Positions 1 to 6,975 are shown, numbered from the stretch's first letter. The stretch: DNA of 64,000 nt from Bacillus zhangzhouensis (GCF_000715205.1 NZ_JOTP01000004.1:1-64000); one strand, 5' to 3'. Notes: generated by a model from the sequence alone, not told the origin. Made by a program: numbers and translations.

Positions 1-1
1 G

Positions 2-37
2 CTGATTAAGAAATATTCAAAAGAAGATAGTCATTAA
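2..37 (+). CDS. C-terminal end of an upstream gene (partial)
   Basis: Frame 2 reads eleven codons (LIKKYSKEDSH) to a TAA, and a terminator hairpin follows a few bases later. This is how the 3' end of a gene that begins before the window would look. Too little is visible to name a family. Confidence 0.35.
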   Translation: MIKKYSKEDSH

Positions 38-41
38 CACA

Positions 42-69
42 GCCCCTCCATTGGAAGGGCATTTTTTAT
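42..69 (+). terminator. rho-independent terminator
   Basis: A stem GCCCCTCC / GGAAGGGC with one mismatch and a 3-nt loop is followed by a T-rich tract. It sits just after the partial upstream gene and abuts the stop codon of the minus-strand gene ending at 66, so it may also serve that gene. Confidence 0.7.
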
Positions 70-257
70 TTAAATCGCCATTCCTTCTTCTGTTTATCCC
101 ACGTTAACTCCTTGCGAGAAACTAAGTTTTTAACCGCCTTACGAATCGTTGGCTCATCTTTACCCGTTTTCCTTTTAAGGTCATCCATCGAGGGATTCTT
201 TTTGAATCTGCTCATGTTATAGATGATTCGATATAGCTTTCTTTCGAGATCGGTCAC
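66..257 (-). CDS. small winged-helix-like hypothetical protein
   Basis: A 63-residue basic protein, not assigned to a named family. The central segment (about residues 22-52, MDDLKRKTGKDEPTIRKAVK then NLVSRKEL) looks like a helix-turn-helix followed by a wing, as in small winged-helix DNA-binding proteins. It starts at a GTG with a strong AGGAGG about 8 nt upstream. Its promoter carries a LexA-like box (279-291), so damage-inducible expression is possible. It lies next to the Rap/Phr module in an island without core-genome synteny. The DNA-binding role is inferred from the fold-like pattern only. Confidence 0.6.
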   Translation of the reverse strand: MTDLERKLYRIIYNMSRFKKNPSMDDLKRKTGKDEPTIRKAVKNLVSRKELTWDKQKKEWRFK

Positions 258-278
258 ACCGTAATCCTCCTATAAAAA

Positions 279-320
279 GAATGTACGTTCGATTATAAAT
301 GTAAATAAAAAGCCCTTCAA
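279..320 (-). promoter_or_regulatory. sigma-A promoter with LexA-like box
   Basis: Read on the minus strand, TTGAAG (315-320) and TATAAT (292-297) are 17 nt apart. Directly after the -10, CGAACGTACATTC (279-291) matches the Bacillus LexA consensus CGAAC-N4-GTTC except for one position in the second half. The box overlaps the expected start of transcription of the 63-residue gene, a natural place for a repressor. Confidence 0.45.
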
Positions 321-356
321 CTTCGAAGAACTTTTTAAAACAGATAATTTAATTGT

Positions 357-413
357 TTACATACCTACTTTAACATCTCTTTCGCAAGCCATTCCCGGAC
401 GCACATCTTTCAT
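357..413 (-). CDS. candidate 18-residue small ORF
   Basis: On the minus strand an ATG is preceded by AAAGGAG about 9-10 nt upstream and followed by 18 codons (MKDVRPGMACERDVKVGM) and TAA. The ribosome-binding site is as good as those of the real genes nearby. There is no signal peptide or recognised family. The rest of the interval 258-700 shows only promoters and AT-rich DNA. Translation is inferred from the ribosome-binding site alone. Confidence 0.3.
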   Translation of the reverse strand: MKDVRPGMACERDVKVGM

Positions 414-534
414 AAAAGCATATCTCCTTTCTTCTATTAAAAACCGTTATAGTTTACATTCCTTTAAAAGGAAATGCATTCAATTATAAACATATATTGA
501 GTATAGGTATCAAGTGTATTAATCTAATTATGTA

Positions 535-563
535 TTTACTTATATACAAAAATAAGTTACAAT
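535..563 (+). promoter_or_regulatory. sigma-A-type promoter of rap
   Basis: TTTACT (535-540), a 17-nt spacer and TACAAT (558-563). The -35 and spacer start closely resemble the promoter at 2051-2078, with shared TGTATTTACTTA then ACAAAAA. The 5' leader to the chosen rap start is about 130 nt. Confidence 0.5.
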
Positions 564-700
564 AAACATGAAGTGCTTAACTTCACATGTGAAATTTGAT
601 GAATTTTGCGAAAAAAGGACTTTATACCTATGTCTTAAGAATGTTTAAAATAATACAATTTGTCTTATACAGTTGTATTCCAAAGAAGGGGAGATTTTAC

Positions 701-1780
701 TTGTCAAAAATTGAAACTGGAGAATTAGTGTTCCATTTGAATAGCTGGTATCAATCTATAATGAGAGGCGAGATAAAAAAAGCAATAGGCTTAAAAGGCG
801 AAGTAGATCAACTGATGCCCTGTGCAGATCCTGATGAACAGGTTATCTTGTACTGTCAGTTAATAGAATCAAGGCATAGGATTCTACTTGAGTCTACAGA
901 AAATAGCAGCGATAGTTTTATGCGCGCTGCAGAAGATTCAGAAGTAAACGGCATGCTGTCTTTCTACTACTATTTATTTAACGGTGTTCACGAAGCTTTT
1001 AAATCAAATAATTTTAGAGCGATCGAACTTTTTAAAATCGCTGAAAAGAAACTGGGCTTCATTCAAGACGAGATAGAGATTGCCGAATTTCACTACAGAA
1101 TGGGAACAACTTATTATCACATGCAATCAACTTTCTTATCAGAGAACCATCTAGAGAAAGCCGTTGAGATATATAACAAATATGATGACTATAGCCGACG
1201 TCAAATCACTTGCAATATTGCTTTAGGACTCAATTACATAGACCAATTCAGATATGACTTGGCTCAAGAAACACTGCTAAAATGTTCGGAAATGTCGCGA
1301 TCTCTTGGTGACAATATTTTATTTAGTATTTCTGTTTTTAATTTAGGGTACCTACACATTAAAAGGGACGAATTAAAAGAAGCTGTTAAGTTTATTGAAA
1401 AGTCCTTACAAAGCAAAGAGCTGAGGGAAAATGCGCCATTTGCATATCTACACGGAGTCTATGAAGCTGTTAGAAGTTACTTTAAATTAGGCGATTCAGA
1501 AGCAGCTTTAAAATGGCTTCAATTAGGCTTTACTTTGTCTTCGGCAAGGGATCACGGTATCTTTCTATTGAAATTTAACACGTTGCATTCTTTGTATGTT
1601 TTAGGTGATAATGGAAAGGTAAGAGAATGTGTGAAAAGGTTGGAACAACATAAAGCTTACGTAGATGTTGAGGCAATCGCCTTAGACATTGCCGAGTTTT
1701 ATAAGCAACGAAAGGATTTCAAAACGAGTATTGATTTCTATGATGTTCTGATTAATGCCAAAAAACACATTCTAAAATAA
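701..1780 (+). CDS. Rap family response-regulator phosphatase/anti-activator
   Basis: A tetratricopeptide-repeat Rap protein. Members either dephosphorylate Spo0F or block ComA/DegU-type regulators, and are inhibited by a re-imported Phr pentapeptide. The frame is open from a TTG at 596, but TTG at 701 is preferred: it has AAGGGGAG 7-8 nt upstream and gives the usual Rap N-terminus (MSKIETGELVFHLNSWY). The resulting 359 residues are close to the family length of about 375. TPR-like helices run through the C-terminal two thirds (for example FHYRMGTTYYHMQ, ISVFNLGYLHIKRDELKEA). A phr gene follows after 20 nt, the standard cassette. The Phr core SRGMT resembles the B. subtilis PhrC signal ERGMT, so a RapC/RapF-like target (ComA) is possible but not shown. 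Confidence 0.9.
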   Translation: MSKIETGELVFHLNSWYQSIMRGEIKKAIGLKGEVDQLMPCADPDEQVILYCQLIESRHRILLESTENSSDSFMRAAEDSEVNGMLSFYYYLFNGVHEAFKSNNFRAIELFKIAEKKLGFIQDEIEIAEFHYRMGTTYYHMQSTFLSENHLEKAVEIYNKYDDYSRRQITCNIALGLNYIDQFRYDLAQETLLKCSEMSRSLGDNILFSISVFNLGYLHIKRDELKEAVKFIEKSLQSKELRENAPFAYLHGVYEAVRSYFKLGDSEAALKWLQLGFTLSSARDHGIFLLKFNTLHSLYVLGDNGKVRECVKRLEQHKAYVDVEAIALDIAEFYKQRKDFKTSIDFYDVLINAKKHILK

Positions 1781-1800
1781 TAGAAGAGGACGTGTTTTGT

Positions 1801-2004
1801 TTGAAAAAATTGGCGTGTTTTATTTTAGCAGGAGCAGTCTTATTTTCTGTTGGATACTCTTCACAAAGTAGAGGTATGACGGGTACTAACGTGAAGTTAG
1901 AGGAAGTAAAACGAGATTTAGCTTCAAGAGGTATGACGGGAAGCAGCGTAAAGCTAGAAGATCTAAAATACAAAGTTGCTTCAAGAGGTATGACAGGTTC
2001 ATGA
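1801..2004 (+). CDS. Phr pheromone precursor with three tandem SRGMT repeats
   Basis: A 67-residue secreted pre-pro-peptide. TTG at 1801 is chosen because GAGGA ends 10 nt upstream; the GTG at 1792 is too close to it. Residues 1-20 form a signal peptide (KKLACFILAGAVLFSVGYS). The rest is a tandem repeat of 19 residues: SRGMTG occurs at DNA positions 1867, 1924 and 1981, exactly 57 nt apart, with the spacers TNVKLEEVKRDLA and SSVKLEDLKYKVA between them. The core is one residue from the B. subtilis CSF/PhrC peptide ERGMT. Known Phr proteins are cut outside the cell to a 5-6-residue signal and re-imported by Opp to inhibit the partner Rap. Three signals per precursor is inferred. Confidence 0.88.
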   Translation: MKKLACFILAGAVLFSVGYSSQSRGMTGTNVKLEEVKRDLASRGMTGSSVKLEDLKYKVASRGMTGS

Positions 2005-2009
2005 GATCA

Positions 2010-2036
2010 GCCCTTCCTATAAAGGGCGATTTTTTT
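2010..2036 (+). terminator. terminator of rap-phr
   Basis: Stem GCCCTT / AAGGGC followed by a T-run, six bases after the phr stop codon. Confidence 0.85.
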
Positions 2037-2050
2037 AACGTATTATTGTA

Positions 2051-2078
2051 TTTACTTAAACACAAAAAGTGATATAAT
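2051..2078 (+). promoter_or_regulatory. sigma-A promoter of the small gene at 2101
   Basis: TTTACT, a 16-nt spacer and a perfect TATAAT. The -35 region and following bases resemble those of the rap promoter at 535-563. Confidence 0.6.
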
Positions 2079-2100
2079 CTAATACTAGAGGTGATTTATT

Positions 2101-2325
2101 TTGGGGAAAGGTAGACCGAAAGAGTTTGATAAAATGATACCGTATCATACTAGGTTGCAAGAAAAAACTAAAAATATTGCTGATGCAATTGTCGTGACTT
2201 CGCAGTTCAAAGGTCATCGGGAGTTAATCGAATACCTTTTAGATCTTTATAAAAAAGAGCACCCGGAAGACTACAAAAAAGCCGAAATGTATTTAGAATT
2301 AACTAAAAAAGAACCTGCCGAATAA
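2101..2325 (+). CDS. small basic protein, possible ribbon-helix-helix regulator
   Basis: A 74-residue protein with a TTG start behind AGAGGTGAT. The N-terminus is basic (GKGRPKEFDKMIPYHTRL); two helices follow (KNIADAIVVTSQFKGHRELIEYLLDLYKKEHPEDYKKAEMY). The length and pattern suggest a ribbon-helix-helix or plasmid/phage-type regulator, but I do not recognise a specific family. It has its own promoter resembling that of rap, so it may belong to the same accessory module. Its 3' end overlaps the tail of the truncated MFS gene on the other strand. Confidence 0.6.
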   Translation: MGKGRPKEFDKMIPYHTRLQEKTKNIADAIVVTSQFKGHRELIEYLLDLYKKEHPEDYKKAEMYLELTKKEPAE

Positions 2326-3073
2326 GGGGGGTTCTTTTATTGTGCTTAAATTTTCTTTCTTTTGTATATATGTATATTTGTATGAATAATGTGAACATTG
2401 AACGAAGTAGCTGCGCATAGGATAATGACTCTCTTTCGCTTTCATCACGCGGAAGTACTCGGAACAATACGCCAGTCATGATGAGCATCATGACGGCAGA
2501 AACTAGATAAACTGACCGCCAGCCGGCGAGATCGGTTAGTACACCAGCGAATGTTCGTGCAAGAAGAATACCGATCACGATTCCACTTTGTACCAAGCCA
2601 ACGATACGGCCACGCTCGGCTGGGGCAGCCAAAGTCGATACGAACGCTACGATCACCTGAGTCACCACAGCAAGCAGTCCGACCGCAGCTAATCCGATGA
2701 ACAGCACAGTGGCGCTGGGAGAGATGCCGACCAACATTAGAGACAACACGGATAAAAGCATCTGTCCGATGATTAGCTGACGTCGATTCAATAGATCACC
2801 TAGTGGTACTAGCAGTAACAACCCTAGCGCGTAACAAAGCTGAGTAATAGTGATGACAATGCCGATGGATGAGTGGGTGATACTGAACTCTGTCGCCAAT
2901 GAGTCTAGTAATGGTTGTGCATAGTATATGTTTGCAACAGCCATCCCACAGGCCGTTGCGAACAATAGTGCCATATAGCGAGTCATGGTTGATTCTGATT
3001 TTATTTGTACGTGATCCGTGTTCATATCATGATCCTCAATTGTAATAGTTGTTTTTTCTTTAACCTTTACCAT
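2303..3073 (-). pseudogene. 3'-truncated MFS efflux transporter
   Basis: The first about 230 residues are a normal MFS drug-efflux N-half. They include six membrane helices and a loop-2/3 signature (GDLLNRRQLIIGQ), as in the YgaY-type family of about 400 residues. After SLSYAQLLRSMFTLF (near base 2384) homology ends abruptly in a low-complexity tail (IQIYIYTKERKFKHNKRT), so the C-terminal six helices are missing. The break lies just beyond the terminator of the neighbouring small gene, which suggests the rap/phr island replaced the 3' half. Two starts have a plausible ribosome-binding site: 3073 (AAGGGGATATAAGTC) and 3025 (GAGGATCATGAT). A functional transporter is unlikely. Confidence 0.8.
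2305..2339 (+). terminator. terminator overlapping the stop codon at 2325
   Basis: AAAAGAACC (2307-2315) pairs with GGTTCTTTT (2330-2338). The stem includes the last codons of the small gene and is followed by T-rich sequence. It also lies across the end of the truncated MFS frame. Confidence 0.6.
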
Positions 3074-3108
3074 GACTTATATCCCCTTTTTGTACTTTTG
3101 AGTATAAT

Positions 3109-3122
3109 ATACCAATCAGTAT
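3109..3122 (-). promoter_or_regulatory. operator-like site 1 (MFS side)
   Basis: ATACCAATCAGTAT, with ATAC/GTAT dyad ends, 36 bp upstream of the MFS start. The exact inverse sequence, apart from its last base, recurs at 3252-3265. Two such copies between a TetR gene and its divergent transporter point to the TetR operator. Confidence 0.6.
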
Positions 3123-3251
3123 AAAATGATTCCTGATAAGGATAACCAACAAAATGTTTTGGAGTCAAGTAGATAATTCAGATGTTTGACTATTTCTTTT
3201 GAAAAGAGAACACAATTTGACAATATAACTTGAATTAAATAGAATCATAAT

Positions 3252-3265
3252 ATACTGATTGGTAA
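3252..3265 (+). promoter_or_regulatory. operator-like site 2 (TetR side)
   Basis: ATACTGATTGGTAA, the inverted counterpart of the site at 3109-3122. The 370-bp divergent interval 3074-3445 otherwise holds only AT-rich DNA. Confidence 0.55.
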
Positions 3266-3445
3266 TGAAAAGTTGAGATATTCCTGACTCAAATTTTCGA
3301 AATTGATAAGAAAAAAGAAACGATATGAATTTGAATCAAGTATCGGATAATGAAGGAACTGAAAAATGAATGAGAACTTGCTCATCATATAAGAATAAAG
3401 AACAAGATAATTAAGTGAAGAAATTTTTGAAAAGAGGAATTTATG

Positions 3446-4027
3446 ATGGTTCGACAACGTGAATTTGATGAGGAAAAAGCGTTGGATGATGCAATGCTGC
3501 TTTTTTGGGAGAAGGGGTACAAGGCTACTACATTAAGCGATTTAACTGCCAAAATGGGGATACAACGACCAAGCTTATACTCAGCTTTTGGAGACAAAGA
3601 GGAATTGTTTGAGGCTGCATTACGCAAATATACAAAGCTGCATGCTTCCCATATTCGAACAAAACTTCAAAATAATCTATCTGTAAAAGATTCATTCCGC
3701 ACATTTTTTGAAGATTTAGTGGAAGAGGAATATAGAGATAGTCCAAGCAAGGGATGTTTTTGCATTAATACCATAGTGGAACTTGCCCCTCACGAAGAGA
3801 AATTTGAAATTCTGACAAGAGAGCATCAGATGTATCTTTCGGTCATTTTTCAAGAAAAGATTGTCCAAGGTATTCGCTCAGGTGAGCTCGAGAGCAACCT
3901 GAATGCTAAAGCTTTAGCACAGACACTAGTCGTTTCATTAATCGGACTTACCGTATTCATAAAATCTCGTCCAGAGCGTTCATTTGTAGATCATTCTGTA
4001 GCGATGATATTATCAATATTAAAATAA
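3446..4027 (+). CDS. TetR/AcrR family transcriptional regulator
   Basis: A 193-residue one-component repressor. Residues 1-55 form the N-terminal helix-turn-helix (FDEEKALDDAMLLFWEKGY, then TTLSDLTAKMGIQRPSLYSAFGDKEELF). The rest is the ligand-binding domain, of the YxaF/LmrA-like type (SKGCFCINT, then EILTREHQ). ATG at 3446 is 7-8 nt from AGAGGA; ATG at 3443 is also possible. Divergent orientation to an MFS efflux gene and the paired operator-like sites indicate that it repressed that transporter. With the transporter truncated, it may now control only itself or other sites. Confidence 0.88.
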   Translation: MVRQREFDEEKALDDAMLLFWEKGYKATTLSDLTAKMGIQRPSLYSAFGDKEELFEAALRKYTKLHASHIRTKLQNNLSVKDSFRTFFEDLVEEEYRDSPSKGCFCINTIVELAPHEEKFEILTREHQMYLSVIFQEKIVQGIRSGELESNLNAKALAQTLVVSLIGLTVFIKSRPERSFVDHSVAMILSILK

Positions 4028-4180
4028 ATTGATCGAAATTCCAGTTTTATCAATTATGTCAGCGTCCGTGAAAATAGGGAAGAGAGAACTCAATCTATTA
4101 AATCGACTACAGCTGTATTTTCATTTTTATGCACCAAGTTTCAACCTTTTTCATAAAAGAAGGGGTCATTCATTAATTTA

Positions 4181-4222
4181 AAAGCGTATTTTGAACAATT
4201 TTTCTCAAAATACGCTTTTTCT
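4181..4222 (+). terminator. terminator after tetR gene
   Basis: A perfect 14-bp stem AAAGCGTATTTTGA / TCAAAATACGCTTT followed by T-rich sequence. Nothing else is seen in 4028-4372 apart from a short inverted repeat GTGGTTGTCAACCAC near 4286-4300. Confidence 0.85.
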
Positions 4223-4372
4223 TTTTGGCCAACCATGCATAGAAACCGTTTTTGTGATATGATAAGAGAACAAACATTCGCACTAGTGGTTGTCAACCAC
4301 ACAGATGAAACACGAGTGACATCTGCAAATCATGAAAGCATGTGTTCATGCTGAAAGAAAGCAGGAGATACA

Positions 4373-4609
4373 ATGAAACCATTAACAAAAGAAGAAAAAA
4401 ATCAAATGATGATTGACATTCAGCGTTACTTTGCCGAAGAACGCGAAGAAGAGATTGGTGAATTAGCTGCCATCAATATACTAGAATTTATCACAAAAAA
4501 TCTCGGAAGCTACTATTATAATCAAGGAGTTCGTGACAGTCGCAACATCGCTGTTCAGCGATCACAATTGTTAGAGGAAGACCTATTCGCACTCGAAAAA
4601 AGAATGTAA
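4373..4609 (+). CDS. DUF2164 family protein
   Basis: A 78-residue acidic soluble protein matching the DUF2164 pattern: a KEEK..M...IQ.YFAEEREEEIGELAA N-terminus, then GSYYYNQGVRDSR and a helical C-terminus (LLEEDLFALEKRM). Its function is unknown. It starts at ATG with AGGAG 7 nt upstream and stands alone. Confidence 0.75.
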   Translation: MKPLTKEEKNQMMIDIQRYFAEEREEEIGELAAINILEFITKNLGSYYYNQGVRDSRNIAVQRSQLLEEDLFALEKRM

Positions 4610-4689
4610 TCCTTATGGTATGTGTTTTACTATCTGATAAAGAGAAAAGAGACCCCCTTAATAAAGAACGCATATTCGTATCATATGTA

Positions 4690-4780
4690 ATGATGAAAAG
4701 GTGGAAACCAAAGGTCCATCTGAATCGTTATATAAGTAACCATTAATTGAAAAACAGCTCTTTTGGTTTTATTTCATCAT
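4690..4780. repeat. imperfect inverted repeat pair
   Basis: ATGATGAAA (4690-4698) and AAACCAAAG recur inverted as CTTTTGGTTT and TTTCATCAT (4772-4780), enclosing about 75 bp without an ORF. It could be a degenerate small mobile element or simply a long-range hairpin. Confidence 0.3.
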
Positions 4781-4834
4781 GATAAGGAATAAAACATACA
4801 AATAGGCGAAGTGCAGATGATGGAGGTTCTAAAT

Positions 4835-5179
4835 ATGGGGAAAATTAAATTAAAAATTGCGGTCTTATTTGTTTTACTGCTTTGTTTAGGCGCAGGTTAT
4901 TTATACATGAATGGCATGAAAATTGAAGATGTGCCAACAGCCATCGGCGAAAGCTTAACGAATAATGATAAAGATTACACAATCTATGAATATACCATTA
5001 CGAAAATTGATGGAGATGAATATTACGGTCAAGCGAAAAACGGAACAAAAATCATTTTTAATGGAAAGAAATTTGAAGATGATGTCGCTGACTTGAAGAA
5101 AGGCGATCGTATTAAAGCCTACTTTAGTAATGAAAAAAGAATAGATGGTCTTATAAAAGTAGTAAAAGTCGTTAATTAA
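4835..5179 (+). CDS. small membrane-anchored or secreted hypothetical protein
   Basis: A 114-residue protein. Residues 4-25 (KLKIAVLFVLLLCLGAGYLYM) form a signal anchor. The remainder (TIYEYTITKIDGDEYYGQAK, then FNGKKFEDDVADLKKGDRIKAYFS) is beta-rich and resembles small OB-like extracytoplasmic domains. ATG at 4835 is preferred over an upstream start because GGAGG lies 9 nt before it. Its function is not known, and it is monocistronic with its own terminator. Confidence 0.7.
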   Translation: MGKIKLKIAVLFVLLLCLGAGYLYMNGMKIEDVPTAIGESLTNNDKDYTIYEYTITKIDGDEYYGQAKNGTKIIFNGKKFEDDVADLKKGDRIKAYFSNEKRIDGLIKVVKVVN

Positions 5180-5184
5180 CATGT

Positions 5185-5211
5185 CTCCTTTCCTATAAGG
5201 AGGCTTTTTTT
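5185..5211 (+). terminator. rho-independent terminator
   Basis: CTCCTT / AAGGAG stem followed by a T-run, six bases after the preceding stop. Confidence 0.8.
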
Positions 5212-5238
5212 ATGAAATAAGTAAAGAAATCTTGATTG

Positions 5239-5267
5239 TTGCATTTGTCAAAAAGGATCGCTATAAT
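5239..5267 (+). promoter_or_regulatory. promoter of the riboflavin operon
   Basis: TTGCAT (5239-5244), a 17-nt spacer and TATAAT (5262-5267), about 30 nt before the FMN riboswitch. Confidence 0.65.
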
Positions 5268-5296
5268 AACCCCTAAGGACAGCTGAATATCGATTG

Positions 5297-5433
5297 TATC
5301 CTTCGGGGCAGGGTGAAAATCCCGACCGACGGTAATAAAGCAAATGCTTTACAGCCCGTGACCCGTTAATTTATTAACGGTTGATTCAGTGAAAAGCTGA
5401 AGCCGACAGTGAAAGTCTGGATGGGAGAAGGAT
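5297..5433 (+). promoter_or_regulatory. FMN riboswitch (RFN element) of the rib operon
   Basis: Contains the conserved RFN blocks: TTCGGGGCAGGGTG, then CCCGACCGACGGT, AGCCCGTGACCCG, GATTCAGTGAAAAGCTGAAGC, and CGACAGTGAAAGTCTGGATG. The ends TATCCTTC (5297-5304) and GAAGGATA (5426-5433) form P1. With FMN bound, the RNA is expected to terminate at the hairpin at 5496-5523. Confidence 0.97.
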
Positions 5434-5495
5434 AAAGAAAGCTATGAACGAAAAATGTTTGTTGATCATAGTTTTATTTCTAATGCAAAAAAACC

Positions 5496-5523
5496 AAAGC
5501 CCCGGAATTTTTTCCGGGGCTTT
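5496..5523 (+). terminator. FMN-riboswitch terminator
   Basis: A strong stem AAAGCCCCGGA / TCCGGGGCTTT about 60 nt after the aptamer. The 3' T-run is short (TTTCTGT). A second AAAAAGCGA / TCGCTTTTT pair lies downstream at 5594-5644. Confidence 0.8.
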
Positions 5524-5687
5524 CTGTATGTACATGTAGTAGACGGCATGCAGTATTTATTAGGTGATCCCTCATTTACCTTGTATGGACCATAAAAAGC
5601 GACGAAGGTGTTCAATCGATCACATGTCCCTAACATCGCTTTTTGATAAAGTGAGAAATACAAATGAAAGAGAAAGGGAGGATCACA

Positions 5688-6337
5688 TGTTTACGGGAAT
5701 TATTGAAGAAGTTGGCTCAGTGCAGTCATTAAGCAAAAAGTCAGCAGATGCCATGGAAATTGTCATAAAGTGCAGCCGTGTGTTAGAAGATGTTCATCTT
5801 GGAGACAGTATCGCAATCAATGGCGTATGTCTCACAGTCACAAGCTTTACAAAAGAACAGTTCACGGCAGATGTGATGCCTGAGACGGTTAAAGCCACAT
5901 CGCTGGACCACCTTACATCAGGCAGTCCAGTCAATTTAGAGCGAGCTATGTCCTCGAATGGCCGATTTGGTGGCCATTTTGTATCAGGTCACGTCGATGG
6001 GACGGCTATCATTACCCGAATAGAAAAGAAGAGTAATGCCATTTACTATGATTTAGAGATGGACAAGACCCTCACAGACATGCTCACCAAAAAGGGATCA
6101 ATTGCGATAGATGGTGTCAGCTTGACCATTTTCGATTTGCGTGATGCACACGTCACAGTTTCTATTATTCCTCATACGCTTGAAGGAACTATTTTCCCGA
6201 CTAAATCTATGGGGGATATAGTGAATATAGAGTGTGACATGATCGGTAAATATATTTATCGCTTTTTAACAAAAGAGCCAAACGGAAAGCAGCCATCCCG
6301 ATTGACCCCATCATTTTTAAAAGAGCACGGATTCTAG
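5688..6337 (+). CDS. ribE: riboflavin synthase alpha subunit
   Basis: Converts two 6,7-dimethyl-8-ribityllumazine to riboflavin plus the pyrimidine. A 216-residue protein, normal for the family, starting [10 protein letters not shown] at an ATG with AGGGAGG upstream. The open frame extends back to 5564 but without homology. It has two lumazine-binding repeats (about residues 1-97 and 98-200), with NGVCLTV and MPET in the first and DGVSLTI and IPHT in the second. It is the first gene after the riboswitch, where ribD is expected in B. subtilis. ribB follows after 11 nt. Confidence 0.97.
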
Positions 6338-6348
6338 GAGGCGATTGT

Positions 6349-6975
6349 ATGTATCATTCAGTTGAGGAGGCAGTAAATGCCCTCAAACAAGGAGAAATCA
6401 TTATCGTAGTAGATGATGAAGACAGAGAAAATGAAGGAGACTTTGTGGCACTCGCTGAGCATGCAACGCCGGAAGTCATTAACTTCATGGCTTTACATGG
6501 AAGAGGTCTCATTTGCACGCCAGTCCATGCGTCGATTGCCAAACACCTAGACCTGCATCCAATGGTAGAGCAAAATACGGATGCACATCATACAGCATTC
6601 ACAGTGAGCATCGACCATACGTCAACGACGACCGGTATTAGTGCTTTTGAGCGCTCAACCACCATGTTGGCCATGTTAAATAAAGACGCAAAACGAGAAG
6701 ACTTTGCCCGCCCAGGTCATGTATTTCCGCTCATTGCAAAAGAGGGCGGAGTACTAGAAAGACCGGGTCATACAGAGGCGGCCGTTGATCTTGCTAAGCT
6801 GGCGGGTTCAGAGCCAGCGGGTGTCATATGTGAAATTATGAATGTAGATGGATCAATGGCACGCGTCCCTGAACTGAAGGAAATTCAAAAGGAACATGAT
6901 TTAAAGATGCTTACAATAGAAGCATTGCAGATACATTTAAACAATAATCAAACAACAACGATCGAAACAAAATAA
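6349..6975 (+). CDS. ribB: 3,4-dihydroxy-2-butanone 4-phosphate synthase (no GTP cyclohydrolase II domain)
   Basis: Makes the four-carbon precursor of lumazine from ribulose 5-phosphate. It shows the DHBP synthase motifs: [10 protein letters not shown] near residues 22-31, [15 protein letters not shown] and RPGHVFPL. The B. subtilis homologue is a two-domain protein of about 398 residues with GTP cyclohydrolase II at its C-terminus. This one stops at 208, just after the first domain ([16 protein letters not shown]), and ribH begins 26 nt later. The second domain is therefore deleted, not frameshifted. It starts at ATG after AGGAGG. Confidence 0.95.
   Translation: MYHSVEEAVNALKQGEIIIVVDDEDRENEGDFVALAEHATPEVINFMALHGRGLICTPVHASIAKHLDLHPMVEQNTDAHHTAFTVSIDHTSTTTGISAFERSTTMLAMLNKDAKREDFARPGHVFPLIAKEGGVLERPGHTEAAVDLAKLAGSEPAGVICEIMNVDGSMARVPELKEIQKEHDLKMLTIEALQIHLNNNQTTTIETK

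Noticed and set aside
1752-1973. Minus-strand ORF of 73 codons over phr
   Set aside because: It is the complement of the phr repeats and the rap end, has no ribosome-binding site, and its repeats simply mirror the Phr repeats.
1-4200. Prophage or integrative element
   Set aside because: No integrase, structural gene or attachment repeat was seen; only a few accessory genes. The island is called accessory by content and the truncated MFS gene only.
5466-5663. Minus-strand ORF over the riboswitch terminator
   Set aside because: It lies over the terminator stem and ribE leader without homology or ribosome-binding site.
5564-5687. N-terminal extension of RibE
   Set aside because: The residues before MFTGIIEE show no homology to riboflavin synthase and the good ribosome-binding site is at 5688.
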